A stretch of 64,000 nt of DNA, taken from Paenibacillus_AP thailandensis. GTDB taxonomy: Bacteria > Bacillota > Bacilli > Paenibacillales > Paenibacillaceae. Shown in pieces: positions 42,603 through 51,635 of the stretch. Location: assembly GCF_042685365.1 (NCBI RefSeq), contig NZ_JBHUMY010000020.1, positions 62,001 to 126,000 of the forward strand, written 5' to 3'. The stretch's first letter is position 1, and each line of letters starts with the position of its first letter. A program made the translations under genes and the position numbers. The notes under the pieces were generated by a model. The model saw only the letters and a list, made by a program, of their open reading frames with translations, made no database searches and was not told the origin of the DNA.

Positions 42603-43856
42603 TTATACACCAGCGTAGGAATGCAATCCCGCTATAATCAAATTAACGCCGATCAGCGTAAACAAGACGATCACGAAACCGATGACGGACAGCCACGCGG
42701 ACCGTTTGCCGTGCCAGCCGCGCGACAGCCGGAAATGAAGATATGCGCTGTAATATAGCCATGTGATGAGCGCCCATACTTCTTTCGGGTCCCAGCCCCA
42801 GAACCGTCCCCACGCCTTCTCTGCCCAGATCATCGCGAATACGAGCGCGCCGAGCGTAAACACCGGAAACCCGATCGCGATCGCCCGGTAGCTGATCTCG
42901 TCCAAATCCTCGGCTTCGATCCCTTTCGTAAGCGGGTGGATGACCGCGCCGAGAGGCTTCCGAAATACAAGACGAAGCAGCAGGTACAGGATGGAGCCGG
43001 CGATAACGGACCATATAACCGTGTTCAGCTTGCGTCCGGCGTTTACGCCGTTCATCCACGACGGAGCCTCGAACAGCCCGTCCTTCATCCCGAGAAACGA
43101 ATCGATATGGACCGGCTGGCTATTAAAAGGCTTCGCAATAGGAGGAAGCGTATAATCGACCGTAGCCGAAGACGTTTGCTCCGCGCCCTGGCTGTCGATC
43201 GTCACCTTCTCCTGAACGAATTGGGCTTCGTAGCCTGCGCCCTTGAACGCAAACACGACGACAATAAATCCGACCACCAGAACGATGGAATAAAGGCAAA
43301 ATTCTAGCCAGAATTGCTCCCTCTTCTGCGCCTTCGTCGTTCCTTCGAAATCGATGACGGAAGCGAGATACAGCAGCCCCGCCGCAAAGCTGACGGCAAA
43401 AAAAGCTTCGCCCAGCGCCGCCGTCGTCACATGCACCTTCAGCCAATTGGATTGCAGCGCCGGAATAAGCGGCTGAACCTCTGACGGAAATACGGAGGCG
43501 TAACCGATTATGATGACGACAAGCGGAAGCGTAAACATGCCGAGCAGCGGCTTACGATAGATGAGATAAACGATAACGAAAGCGATCATAATGGCCATGG
43601 CCAGAAACGTCATAAACTCGTACATGTTGCTGGTCGGAATTTGCCCGCTGCCGATCCAGCGCGTAAAGAAAAAGGTCAGGTGCAGCGCAAGCCCGAGACA
43701 TGCGGCGATAAACGAAATTTTGCTCCACCGCTTCTCATGTGCAAGGGGCTCCCGGTTGCTCCATCTTTTGCCGGCGATCGCAATGACGAAAAACATGAAC
43801 GAAAAGCAATATAGAAAAAATGCGACAAGAAACGCATTGCTGCTAAATTCAATCAC
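42603..43856 (-). CDS. resC: cytochrome c biogenesis protein ResC (CcsA family)
   Basis: Polytopic haem-handling protein of the System II cytochrome c maturation machinery. 417 residues, about eight transmembrane segments. The tryptophan-rich haem motif AWGRFWGWDPKEVWAL is intact, with flanking conserved histidines. It overlaps the resB stop by 4 bp and works with ResB as the haem-attachment complex. Confidence 0.94.
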   Translation of the reverse strand: MIEFSSNAFLVAFFLYCFSFMFFVIAIAGKRWSNREPLAHEKRWSKISFIAACLGLALHLTFFFTRWIGSGQIPTSNMYEFMTFLAMAIMIAFVIVYLIYRKPLLGMFTLPLVVIIIGYASVFPSEVQPLIPALQSNWLKVHVTTAALGEAFFAVSFAAGLLYLASVIDFEGTTKAQKREQFWLEFCLYSIVLVVGFIVVVFAFKGAGYEAQFVQEKVTIDSQGAEQTSSATVDYTLPPIAKPFNSQPVHIDSFLGMKDGLFEAPSWMNGVNAGRKLNTVIWSVIAGSILYLLLRLVFRKPLGAVIHPLTKGIEAEDLDEISYRAIAIGFPVFTLGALVFAMIWAEKAWGRFWGWDPKEVWALITWLYYSAYLHFRLSRGWHGKRSAWLSVIGFVIVLFTLIGVNLIIAGLHSYAGV

Positions 43857-45517
43857 GCTTTGTTCCCTCCGTTATCGAGCGTCTTCGGATCGACGGTGAT
43901 GCCCGTTCTCTTCAATGCCGCCGCCACTTCCGAGCGCAAGCCGTACCAGTTTTTGTTCGTGTGCGCCCCGAGCGACAACACGCCGTCGTCGATGCGGAGC
44001 CAAATGCGGCGGTGATGCCAATAAGCCCCCATCAGAAGGCCGATCATCGAGACGATGGCGCCCACCCATACGTAGTTCAAAGCGCGGTCGACGCGCACGT
44101 TCAGATAAGTGGAGGCTTCGGAGAAACGGACGTTTTCCATTCCTTCCACCTTGATCTCCAGCTTGTCCGCCAAAGCGCCGTTAATCCGGTCTTGACCGAA
44201 TTTCACTTTGTCCTTCTCCATCGGGAAATACATGTACGGCTCGCCGCCTTCGGCAAGGCCGGGACCGCTAACCATGAACACAAATGCCGGAGCTTTCGGG
44301 TCCCTCCCCAGCGTTGTCGGCTCGCCTTTGTCGTTCAGCGCGAATTCCATAAAATTAGCCCGCAGAGTCAGCTTATACGGACCCACTTCGTATTCGAGCG
44401 GAGCATCCTTCATCGGCAGCTCGAACGGGCCGTAGCTTTGGCCGGTTTGCTTGTCGATAACGACGGGGCTGACCGCTTGCAGGCGCGGCGTCAAATCGTA
44501 ATCGTATTGAAACAGCTTCAGACCTTTGTAGCGAAGCGGGCTGTTTACGGTAATGTCGTGCCGCTCTACTTCCTTCAGCTCGGGCTCGGCGAGAGGGTCG
44601 CCGCAGTTCGCCGTACATTCGTACAGAACCGCCTTCGTTTCGTAGCGCTTCGCGCGAACCTGGCCTTTCAGTTCCTCCGGCAGCTCTTCGTCTTTGTAAT
44701 ATTCGACGGTAAATTTCTCGTTTTTGACATAATACTTCGTGCCTTCGATCGGAACCGTTTCGCCGTCCGGAATCGTTACGTAGCTGTCCATTTGCCAGCC
44801 CGGGATGCTTCGTGCCAAGATGGCCAAAAGAAACAAAATCAGCCCGATATGATTGATGTAAGGGCCCCAGCGGCTGAACCGGTTTTTCTCCGCAAGCAGC
44901 GCATCCCCGTCCGTATGAACCCGGTAGCGCTTACGCTTAAGCGCATGGGCAAAAGACTGGATCCATTCATCCGGCTTCGCTTCCAGCGGAGCGACGTAAA
45001 CCGTTTTTTGCCGGCGGATGAACTGCAGATGCTTTCGGATTTGCTGTTTGCTGAGCGCCCTATACAGCGGAAGAACGCGGTCGAGACTGCAAACGACAAG
45101 AGAAGTCCCGATCATGACGAGCAGCGTAATGAACCACCAGGATTCGTAAGTACGGGATAAACCAAGCGCGTAATAAATTTGCCCCGGAACGCCGTAAGTT
45201 TCTTTATAGTAGGCCGCAAAATCGGCATCGCGGACAAACGTGTTTTCCTGCGGATAGATCGTACCCAGCGTAGCCAAAATAAGCGTAATGAGAATCAGAT
45301 AAATGGCTACCTTTACGGAAGAGAAAAAATTCCAGATCCGGTCGATCCAGTTCGGATTGCTTTTCTGGGAACGCCTTGCCGCCCCGTCGTACCGCATCTC
45401 AAGCGGCATGGACGAGCCGGCATCGTCCGTGAGCGGCTTGCCGCAGCTTTCGCATAATACGGTTCCGACGTAATTCTGGTGCCCGCAATCGCATTTCGTA
45501 TTATGTACCAAGGACAC
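43853..45517 (-). CDS. resB: cytochrome c biogenesis protein ResB with N-terminal zinc ribbon
   Basis: System II cytochrome c synthase subunit. 554 residues: transmembrane segments near 65-90, 125-145 and 215-235, a large extracytoplasmic domain, and a final segment near 495. The N-terminal 30 residues contain Cys9, Cys11, Cys22 and Cys25 (KCDCG...CESCG), a zinc-ribbon pattern. GGAGG lies upstream. resA precedes it by 43 bp. Confidence 0.93.
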   Translation of the reverse strand: MSLVHNTKCDCGHQNYVGTVLCESCGKPLTDDAGSSMPLEMRYDGAARRSQKSNPNWIDRIWNFFSSVKVAIYLILITLILATLGTIYPQENTFVRDADFAAYYKETYGVPGQIYYALGLSRTYESWWFITLLVMIGTSLVVCSLDRVLPLYRALSKQQIRKHLQFIRRQKTVYVAPLEAKPDEWIQSFAHALKRKRYRVHTDGDALLAEKNRFSRWGPYINHIGLILFLLAILARSIPGWQMDSYVTIPDGETVPIEGTKYYVKNEKFTVEYYKDEELPEELKGQVRAKRYETKAVLYECTANCGDPLAEPELKEVERHDITVNSPLRYKGLKLFQYDYDLTPRLQAVSPVVIDKQTGQSYGPFELPMKDAPLEYEVGPYKLTLRANFMEFALNDKGEPTTLGRDPKAPAFVFMVSGPGLAEGGEPYMYFPMEKDKVKFGQDRINGALADKLEIKVEGMENVRFSEASTYLNVRVDRALNYVWVGAIVSMIGLLMGAYWHHRRIWLRIDDGVLSLGAHTNKNWYGLRSEVAAALKRTGITVDPKTLDNGGNKA

Positions 45518-45560
45518 TTACGGAAACCTCCTAGTCCAGACTGTTGATATACACGGCCCG

Positions 45561-46091
45561 CTACGCCGCAAGCAAACGTTCGATCCTCTCGTCGATATCC
45601 TGCTGCGTCATGCCGCCTACTTTGATTTCCATAATGGTGCCGTCGGCCTTCACGAAAAAAGTGGTCGGATACGAACGAAGGCCGTAGCTTCTCTCCGTCT
45701 TCCGGTCAACGTCCCGCAATATCGGATAAGTCAGGTTGAATTGACGAACGAAGTTGTTGACCGTAAGCGTATCCTCGCTTAAATTGATCGCCAGAATGGT
45801 CAGTCCCCGGTCTTTCCACTTGTTGTATTGCTGCTCGAACTCCGGCATCTCCTCCACGCAAGGCGGACAGAACGAACCCCAGAAGTTGATGACGACGGGT
45901 TTGCCGGCGTAATCGGACAGACGGTGCACGTTGCCTTCCAAATCCACCAGATTGAATTCGTTTGGCTTGCCGCCGACCTTCGGAACGGAATTGCCGCCGG
46001 ACGCGAACAAGGTTGTCCCGACAGCGTAGCCTCCGATCAACAGCACGGCCAGCAGTATTGCAATTTGAACCGGTTTGCGCGACGCTTTCAT
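45561..46091 (-). CDS. resA: thiol-disulfide oxidoreductase ResA
   Basis: Membrane-anchored thioredoxin-like protein that reduces apocytochrome c haem-binding cysteines outside the membrane. 176 residues with an N-terminal anchor (about 9-30). The active site is CPPC (Cys75, Cys78) in WGSFCPPC; the B. subtilis protein has CEPC. First gene of the resABC-DE group, following a short terminator after rluB. Confidence 0.93.
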   Translation of the reverse strand: MKASRKPVQIAILLAVLLIGGYAVGTTLFASGGNSVPKVGGKPNEFNLVDLEGNVHRLSDYAGKPVVINFWGSFCPPCVEEMPEFEQQYNKWKDRGLTILAINLSEDTLTVNNFVRQFNLTYPILRDVDRKTERSYGLRSYPTTFFVKADGTIMEIKVGGMTQQDIDERIERLLAA

Positions 46092-46116
46092 TCCTTAATC
46101 CACCACCTTGATGTAA

Positions 46117-46138
46117 GAAAACCTCAGCCGAGGTTTTT
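46117..46138 (-). terminator. hairpin between rluB and resA
   Basis: AACCTC-ggct-GAGGTT followed by TTC on the minus strand; a second stem GGACC/GGTCC lies just before it. Works as a weak terminator or leader structure. Confidence 0.55.
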
Positions 46139-46239
46139 CGAAGATGAAGGACCGCCTTTTGAGGTCCGCTTTTGACTCGTCTTGGCTGTTACTTCCATTA
46201 TAACGAAAATTCGACGGCAAATGCCGCCGAGTCGATTCG

Positions 46240-46980
46240 CTATTTATGAATATTATGTGACTTAAGCGCCATGTTGCGCAGTTCTTTCACTTCCGCCTCC
46301 GTCAAGTGGCGGTATTTGCCGCGCGGCAGCGGAGCGAGCGGAAGCTCCCCGAAGCGGATCCGCTTCAGCTTAAGCACCGGATGTTTAATCGCATCGAACA
46401 TGCGGCGCACCTGCCGGTTTCTTCCTTCATAAATCGTAATGCTGATCGTCGCCTGATTTTTGTCCGTGTCGACATCCGCGTATTCCACTTCGGCCGGAGC
46501 CGTCATGCCGTCCTCCAGCTCAATGCCGTTCTGGAGCTTCTCCAGCGAGCTGCCGTGCGGAATGCCTTTCACCGTTGCCAGATAGGTCTTCGGCACATGG
46601 TGGCTCGGATGCGTAAGCAGGTTGGCGAATTCGCCGTCGTTCGTCAGCAGCAACAGGCCTTCGGTATCGTAATCGAGCCGTCCGACCGGATATACCCGCT
46701 CCTTGATGCCGGGCAAATAATCGGTCACCACTTTGCGCCCTTGCGGATCGGTCGCGCTCGTAATGACGCCTTTCGGTTTATTCAGCATCAGATACAGCTT
46801 CTTCTCGCCTTTAATCCGTTTGCCGTTCACGGTAATGACGTCCGCCGCCGGGTCCGCTTTCGCGCCTAGCTCGGTTACCTTCACGCCGTTCACTTCGACA
46901 AGGCCGGCCGTAATCATCTCTTCGCATTTTCTGCGGGAAGCCACTCCCGCTTGCGCCAATATTTTCTGTAATCGTTCCAC
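46240..46980 (-). CDS. rluB: 23S rRNA pseudouridine synthase RluB
   Basis: RsuA/RluB-family pseudouridine synthase modifying 23S rRNA near position 2605 (E. coli numbering). 246 residues: S4 RNA-binding domain (1-60, starting MERLQKILAQAGVAS), then the catalytic domain with GRLDYDTEGLL (nucleophilic aspartate) and RQVRRMFDAI. The start is GTG with GAGGTG 7 nt upstream. Between spmB and resA as in B. subtilis. Confidence 0.95.
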   Translation of the reverse strand: MERLQKILAQAGVASRRKCEEMITAGLVEVNGVKVTELGAKADPAADVITVNGKRIKGEKKLYLMLNKPKGVITSATDPQGRKVVTDYLPGIKERVYPVGRLDYDTEGLLLLTNDGEFANLLTHPSHHVPKTYLATVKGIPHGSSLEKLQNGIELEDGMTAPAEVEYADVDTDKNQATISITIYEGRNRQVRRMFDAIKHPVLKLKRIRFGELPLAPLPRGKYRHLTEAEVKELRNMALKSHNIHK

Positions 46981-47035
46981 TCGGGTTCACCTCAACCTCC
47001 ATCATAACGATATGGAGCGAAAAGCACAAGTTCGG

Positions 47036-47569
47036 TCACTCGAAGATGAACATGCATATCACGATCGCCGCGATAAACCCGACCAAATCCGAGAACAGAC
47101 CCACCTTAAGCGCGTAACGGGTTCGGCGGATGCCGACCGCGCCGAAATAAACGGTCAGCACGTACAGCGTCGTGTCCGTGCTGCCCTGGATCGTGGAAGC
47201 AATGCGCCCGATCAGCGAATCGGGCCCGTAATTTTGGATCAAATCGGCCGTAAAAGCAAGCGAGCCGGCGCCCGTTAACGGACGCAAAATCGCGAGCGGC
47301 AGCACTTCGCTCGGAACGCCGATCGCTTCGAACAACGGCTTCGCCCAGCCAAGCAGCATATCCATCGCTCCCGACGCTCTGAACATGCTGATGGCAACCA
47401 TCATGCCGACCAGCGACGGAATGATGTTAATGGCCGTGCCGAAGCCGTCTTTCGCGCCGTCGAGAAACGTTTCGTAAACCGGTATTTTCCGAAAAGCCGC
47501 ATATAAAGGAATAAATACGATAACTGCGGGAATAAGCCACGCGGAAAGCTTCATAAACCAGTCATACAC
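47036..47569 (-). CDS. spmB: spore maturation protein B
   Basis: Membrane protein with nucleoside-recognition (Gate)-like domain, needed with SpmA for spore dehydration. 177 residues, several transmembrane segments; MVAISMFRASGAMD and LTGAGSLAF are family features. The GTG at 47569 is chosen because GGAGG lies 8 nt upstream; it overlaps the spmA stop by 8 bp. Confidence 0.92.
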   Translation of the reverse strand: MYDWFMKLSAWLIPAVIVFIPLYAAFRKIPVYETFLDGAKDGFGTAINIIPSLVGMMVAISMFRASGAMDMLLGWAKPLFEAIGVPSEVLPLAILRPLTGAGSLAFTADLIQNYGPDSLIGRIASTIQGSTDTTLYVLTVYFGAVGIRRTRYALKVGLFSDLVGFIAAIVICMFIFE

Positions 47570-48236
47570 CTTGTCCACCTCCGGCGGAAAAGATGCCGGA
47601 CGCAGCTCCGCGCTTGGCCGTGTTAGGCTTGCCCCCGGCGTTCGGGTTGACGCCGCCCGGCGGCCGGCGCTTCCGGTACCATAGATCGGCGGCAATCGCC
47701 GCTCCGGTCGCGATAGCGGTCGCAAGTAGCGTCGTCCCGACGATTTCCGCCGGGTTCGCCGAGCCGTATTTCATGCGGATCGCAATCAATGTCGTCGGAA
47801 TGATCGTTATGCTTGACGTATTTAAAGCGAGCAGCGTGCACATGGCGGGCGTCGCGACGTTTTTGTCCGGGTTAAGCTTCTGAAGCTCCTGCATCGCCTT
47901 AATTCCCATCGGCGTGGCCGCGTTGCCGAGCCCGAACAGATTGGCGCTTAGATTGCTCATAATATATCCAAGCGCCGGATGGCCTTCGGGCACGTCCGGA
48001 AACAGCCTGCGCACAAAAGGGCCCAGCAGCTTGGCCAGCTTCGCCAGCAGCCCGGCGTCCTCGGCGATCCGCATAAGTCCGAGCCACAGCACCATAATGC
48101 TGATCAAGCCGAAGCTGATCGTCACGCCCGATTCGGCCCCTTGGAACGCCGCTTGGGTAATTTCGTCCATTCGCCCGTTGTATGCAGCTGCCGCTACGCT
48201 GGCCACAATCATAAACAACCAAATCCAATTCACCAT
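47562..48236 (-). CDS. spmA: spore maturation protein A
   Basis: Partner of SpmB in spore core dehydration. About 224 residues with nucleoside-recognition-domain features: FGLISIMVLWLGLMRIAEDAG and NLFGLGNAATPMGIKAM. The C-terminal 25 residues are a glycine-rich extension. The ATG at 48236 has GGGGGAGG 10 nt upstream. It follows dacB, giving the conserved dacB-spmA-spmB order. Confidence 0.93.
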   Translation of the reverse strand: MVNWIWLFMIVASVAAAAYNGRMDEITQAAFQGAESGVTISFGLISIMVLWLGLMRIAEDAGLLAKLAKLLGPFVRRLFPDVPEGHPALGYIMSNLSANLFGLGNAATPMGIKAMQELQKLNPDKNVATPAMCTLLALNTSSITIIPTTLIAIRMKYGSANPAEIVGTTLLATAIATGAAIAADLWYRKRRPPGGVNPNAGGKPNTAKRGAASGIFSAGGGQGV

Positions 48237-48266
48237 CGACAAACCGCCTCCCCCAGCGATTTATTG

Positions 48267-49460
48267 CTAGTCCCCTTTAAACAGCGCGGACCATGCTTTC
48301 GCCATCTCGGACAAAAATCCGCCTCCGGCCGCTTTTTTGTAATCGGCCCATGCCTCCTCCGTCATCGGCTTGCGCTCCGGCAGCTTAAGTCTTGCGCTTC
48401 CGGCGTCGACAAGCGGAACGGCACCGATTTTCGCGCCGTTCAAATACCATTCGAGCGCGCCCCTTTCTCCCAGGGCGCTTTGAACCGAATCGGCCTTAAC
48501 GTATACCGCCTTGTATCGGACTTGATCCTTTTCGGACTCCGCAAGCGGATAACGGAAAGCTTGTCCGGCAACGTACGAAGTGCCTTCGATTACCGCTCCT
48601 TTATCGGTAAGCTGCGTCAGCTTGAAGTGAGCAAATCCCCAGTCCAGCAGCCTCATATGATCGTTCCAATCGTCCCCGTCGTTAAGCGTCACGGCCGCCA
48701 GCTGCTGGCCGTTGCGGGTGGCCGAGCTGACGAGACAGCGGAACGCTTTTTTCGTATAGCCCGTTTTAACGCCGTCCGCCCCTTCATACAGCCGGAGCAT
48801 TTTGTTTTTGTTTTTCCATTTGTAATCCCATGGATCGTAAGGGTTCGGCGCCGTCTTGACGTCGGTCGCGACGATTTTGGCGAACACGGGATTTTTGAGC
48901 GCGTATGCGGTCAGCTTGGCCAAATCGTTGGCTGACGAATAATGCCCGTCGTCATCGAGCCCGTGCGGATTCATAAATTGCGTGTTGGTTAATCCCAAAT
49001 ACGCCGCTTTCTCATTCATGAGCGCCACGAAGCCTTCCTCCGAACCGCCGACATGCTCCGCGATCGCGGTCGCCGCATCGTTGCCCGAGCGAAGCATCAA
49101 GCCGTATAACATATCGAGCAGCTTCATTTCTTCCCCCAGCCGCAAATAGATGGAGGATCCTTCGCGGCCCGCGGCCCGCTTTCCGGTTTTGACCATGCTG
49201 GACAATTTCCCGTGCTCGATCGCGACAATCGCGGTCATGATTTTGGTCAGGCTGGCAATCCGCATCGGAGTATCTCCGTTATCGCTGTACAACAGCCTGC
49301 CGGACGTGACGTCGATGAGCGCCGACGCTTCGGCGTGCGTGGAAATAGCCGGAGGATTGTCGTCCCCGGTTTGCTGCGAAGCGTGAAGATTGCTTGTCCG
49401 GATGCAAAGCAATGTGACGGTTATGCATAAACCGAGTCGCAAAAGCCGATACGCTAACAT
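48267..49460 (-). CDS. dacB: D-alanyl-D-alanine carboxypeptidase DacB
   Basis: Sporulation-specific penicillin-binding protein (PBP5*-like) that trims cortex peptidoglycan. 397 residues: signal peptide (1-28), serine carboxypeptidase domain with SLTK (Ser70, Lys73), SGN (125-127) and KTG near 224, and a C-terminal beta domain. In B. subtilis it is expressed in the mother cell. The Shine-Dalgarno GGAGG is 15 nt from the ATG, a little far. Confidence 0.93.
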   Translation of the reverse strand: MLAYRLLRLGLCITVTLLCIRTSNLHASQQTGDDNPPAISTHAEASALIDVTSGRLLYSDNGDTPMRIASLTKIMTAIVAIEHGKLSSMVKTGKRAAGREGSSIYLRLGEEMKLLDMLYGLMLRSGNDAATAIAEHVGGSEEGFVALMNEKAAYLGLTNTQFMNPHGLDDDGHYSSANDLAKLTAYALKNPVFAKIVATDVKTAPNPYDPWDYKWKNKNKMLRLYEGADGVKTGYTKKAFRCLVSSATRNGQQLAAVTLNDGDDWNDHMRLLDWGFAHFKLTQLTDKGAVIEGTSYVAGQAFRYPLAESEKDQVRYKAVYVKADSVQSALGERGALEWYLNGAKIGAVPLVDAGSARLKLPERKPMTEEAWADYKKAAGGGFLSEMAKAWSALFKGD

Positions 49461-49639
49461 GTTCGTTATACTGCTCCTCCCTTGTAAACGGCTTTTTATA
49501 GTTTATGCCGATTTGGATTCGGTTAGACGCCTCTGTCCGCAAAAAAGAACAAATCCCCCAAAAGTGACCCGAAGCTCTGCAGCGAATTCCGATTACTTTT
49601 GGAGGAGCCCCCCTCCACCGGAAAAATTTCCAATGACAA

Positions 49640-49664
49640 AGAAAAAACCGCCCTTCGAGGGCGG
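49640..49664 (-). terminator. gerW terminator
   Basis: CCGCCCT/AGGGCGG with a 3-nt loop followed by TTTTTTC on the minus strand, directly after the gerW stop. Confidence 0.85.
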
Positions 49665-50132
49665 CTATACGTACCGGTCGGGTACCGTCTCGTCCGGAAT
49701 GAACGTTCCGGTTGTTACCGTCGTGTTGTTGTTGCGCATCATCGATTGAATTTTTTCGAATACTTGCGGTGCCGAGTCGATAACGCGCTCGATCAGATGC
49801 GTTTGATTGTCCAGAGGCACTACTTTGACGCCATGCGTGCCTACGACAAGAAATGCGATCGGCGTAATGGACACGCCGCCGCCGCTGCCGCCGCCGAACG
49901 GAGGCTGTGCGGCTGCATGGTTCGTTTCCCCGGGAATATGACCGGCGGATTGGCCGTCATAACGAATATCGCTGCCGCCTGCAACGAACCCGAACCCGAC
50001 TTTGCTTATCGGCATGATCACGCTGCCGTCGGGCGTTTGGACCGGGTCGCCGACGATCGTATTGACGTCGACCATTTCTTTGATATTTTCCATGGCCGTC
50101 TGCATAAGACCTTGTATTGGATGCTCTTGCAT
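49665..50132 (-). CDS. gerW: sporulation protein GerW (YtfJ)
   Basis: Small spore protein needed for normal response to germinants in some Bacillales. 155 residues: MENIKEMVDVNTIVG, then GFGFVAGGSD, a glycine-rich stretch (about 73-88) and a C-terminal helix. AGGAGG precedes the ATG at 50132. It follows ytfI, as in B. subtilis, and both probably use the sigma-G-type promoter upstream of ytfI. Confidence 0.9.
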   Translation of the reverse strand: MQEHPIQGLMQTAMENIKEMVDVNTIVGDPVQTPDGSVIMPISKVGFGFVAGGSDIRYDGQSAGHIPGETNHAAAQPPFGGGSGGGVSITPIAFLVVGTHGVKVVPLDNQTHLIERVIDSAPQVFEKIQSMMRNNNTTVTTGTFIPDETVPDRYV

Positions 50133-50227
50133 TTGTCCTACCTCCTGCTTCCGTTGAAAATAAGCGATAAGCCGTGCGTTAACGCTAATAGATTGCTCAT
50201 CTTCCGGGAGGACTATGTATCCCAACA

Positions 50228-50929
50228 TTACGGGGACGGCTGAGGATTCAGCATGCTTTGCAGCTTTTTGATGCTGGTCTTTGACTTTTTCAGCCGGGCG
50301 GCGAGCTGCAAGCCGATCGCGACGGCGTCCCATAAGGAAAGTTTGGCCGTGCATAACCAATCCGTGCGAAAGGAAGCTTGCTGATAATCGGGCTGGACGC
50401 TCATTTCCGGCTCGGTTTTCAGCCGCACCAGCTGCGACAGAAATCCGAGCAAGGAGGTTTTGACCGACCATACCGCCCCCGTCGTCATCGCGGTCCACAT
50501 CGCGTCGCCCGCTCCGACCGTGGTATGCCATCGCCATTCGACAATGTCGACGCGCTTAAGCGCCCTGCGCAGCCAAAGCTCCAAATGACGGAACAGCTGC
50601 AGCAGCGTTCCCCAATTTTGCAAAGCCGAATCGATGCTGCCTTTGTCGATATCGTCCTTATTTTGTTCGAACGCATGTTTCCACGGCAGATCGCTTTCCG
50701 ACTCTTCCCGCACCGTCACGAACAATCCGCCGAGTTTCATCATCGGCACCCGAAACCGGTAACGAACCAGGCCGAACAGCGCTTTAACCTTCAAGCTGAT
50801 CTCGTCGTTATTGCCGACGCCTTGCCTGCTGATATGCGCGTTAAGCTTAATCGGCGACAAGACAAGGGTGAGAATAAGCATAAAAAAAAGGCCTCCCGCT
50901 GCTATCCAACCGTAAGAGGCAGGGAACAT
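50228..50929 (-). CDS. ytfI: DUF2953 membrane protein YtfI
   Basis: A 233-residue protein with one N-terminal membrane span (about 7-24), a beta-rich part and a DUF2953-type C-terminal half (WRWHTTVGAGDAMWTAMTTG). In B. subtilis ytfI precedes ytfJ (gerW) and is sporulation-expressed; the same order and a sigma-G-like promoter are present here. Function unknown. Confidence 0.8.
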   Translation of the reverse strand: MFPASYGWIAAGGLFFMLILTLVLSPIKLNAHISRQGVGNNDEISLKVKALFGLVRYRFRVPMMKLGGLFVTVREESESDLPWKHAFEQNKDDIDKGSIDSALQNWGTLLQLFRHLELWLRRALKRVDIVEWRWHTTVGAGDAMWTAMTTGAVWSVKTSLLGFLSQLVRLKTEPEMSVQPDYQQASFRTDWLCTAKLSLWDAVAIGLQLAARLKKSKTSIKKLQSMLNPQPSP

Positions 50930-50964
50930 TTAAGTTTCCTCCGTTTCCTGTTGCTGGTTGAATA

Positions 50965-50993
50965 TAGTATGGCTTGGCCTTGTTTTCTCATGC
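50965..50993 (-). promoter_or_regulatory. sigma-G-type promoter of ytfI-gerW
   Basis: GCATG (50989-50993) and a perfect CATACTA (50965-50971) with a 17-nt spacer, about 35 nt upstream of the ytfI start. Confidence 0.7.
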
Positions 50994-51005
50994 ATGATGC
51001 CGGCG

Positions 51006-51635
51006 TTAACCGGTCTCTTCGTTCGGCTCGGGAACCGGCGTGAACTCGTCCAGCGTAAGCTGCCGCTCGTCCAGCCGTTCGAACAGCATTTGCGTTTGTT
51101 CCTCCAGCGCGTCCTCGACGCTCACATGTCCCGGATCGGGCAGCGCCTTCAAGCTGGAGAGCCCGAAATAATCGAGAAACGACTTGGTCGTACCGTACAA
51201 GATCGGTCTGCCGATCGCTTCCGCCCGCCCGACCTCTTCGATCAAATCCTTTGCGACCAGCGAAGCGATCGCCCGGTCGCTTTTGACCCCGCGGATTTCC
51301 TCGATGTCGATTCGGGTAATGGGCTGACGGTAAGCGATAATGGACAACGTCTCGAGCGCCGCCTGCGACAAATGCGACCTCGTCGGCGAATAAGCCATCC
51401 GCTCGAAATACGGCGCATGCTCCGGATGCGTCGTCAGCTTGTAAGCCCCGGCGACCTCCGCCAGTTGAATTCCCCGACCTTCCCGGTCCAGATCGCGATG
51501 AAGATCGTAGATCAAATCCGCCACCAGATCGGCGTCCAGCTCCAATATATCGGCCAATTGCCGTTTCGTAAGGCCTTCTTCGCCGGCCATAAACAGCAAC
51601 CCTTCAATAATCGATTTCAGCTTCGAGTAATCCAT
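51006..51635 (-). CDS. scpB: segregation and condensation protein B
   Basis: Part of the Smc-ScpA-ScpB condensin. 209 residues of two winged-helix domains: IIEGLLFMAGEEGLT at the start, then AYKLTTHPEH and the segment LSIIAYRQPITRIDIEEIRGV. It overlaps scpA by 32 bp; the C-terminal tail is acidic. Conserved scpA-scpB order. Confidence 0.95.
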   Translation of the reverse strand: MDYSKLKSIIEGLLFMAGEEGLTKRQLADILELDADLVADLIYDLHRDLDREGRGIQLAEVAGAYKLTTHPEHAPYFERMAYSPTRSHLSQAALETLSIIAYRQPITRIDIEEIRGVKSDRAIASLVAKDLIEEVGRAEAIGRPILYGTTKSFLDYFGLSSLKALPDPGHVSVEDALEEQTQMLFERLDERQLTLDEFTPVPEPNEETG

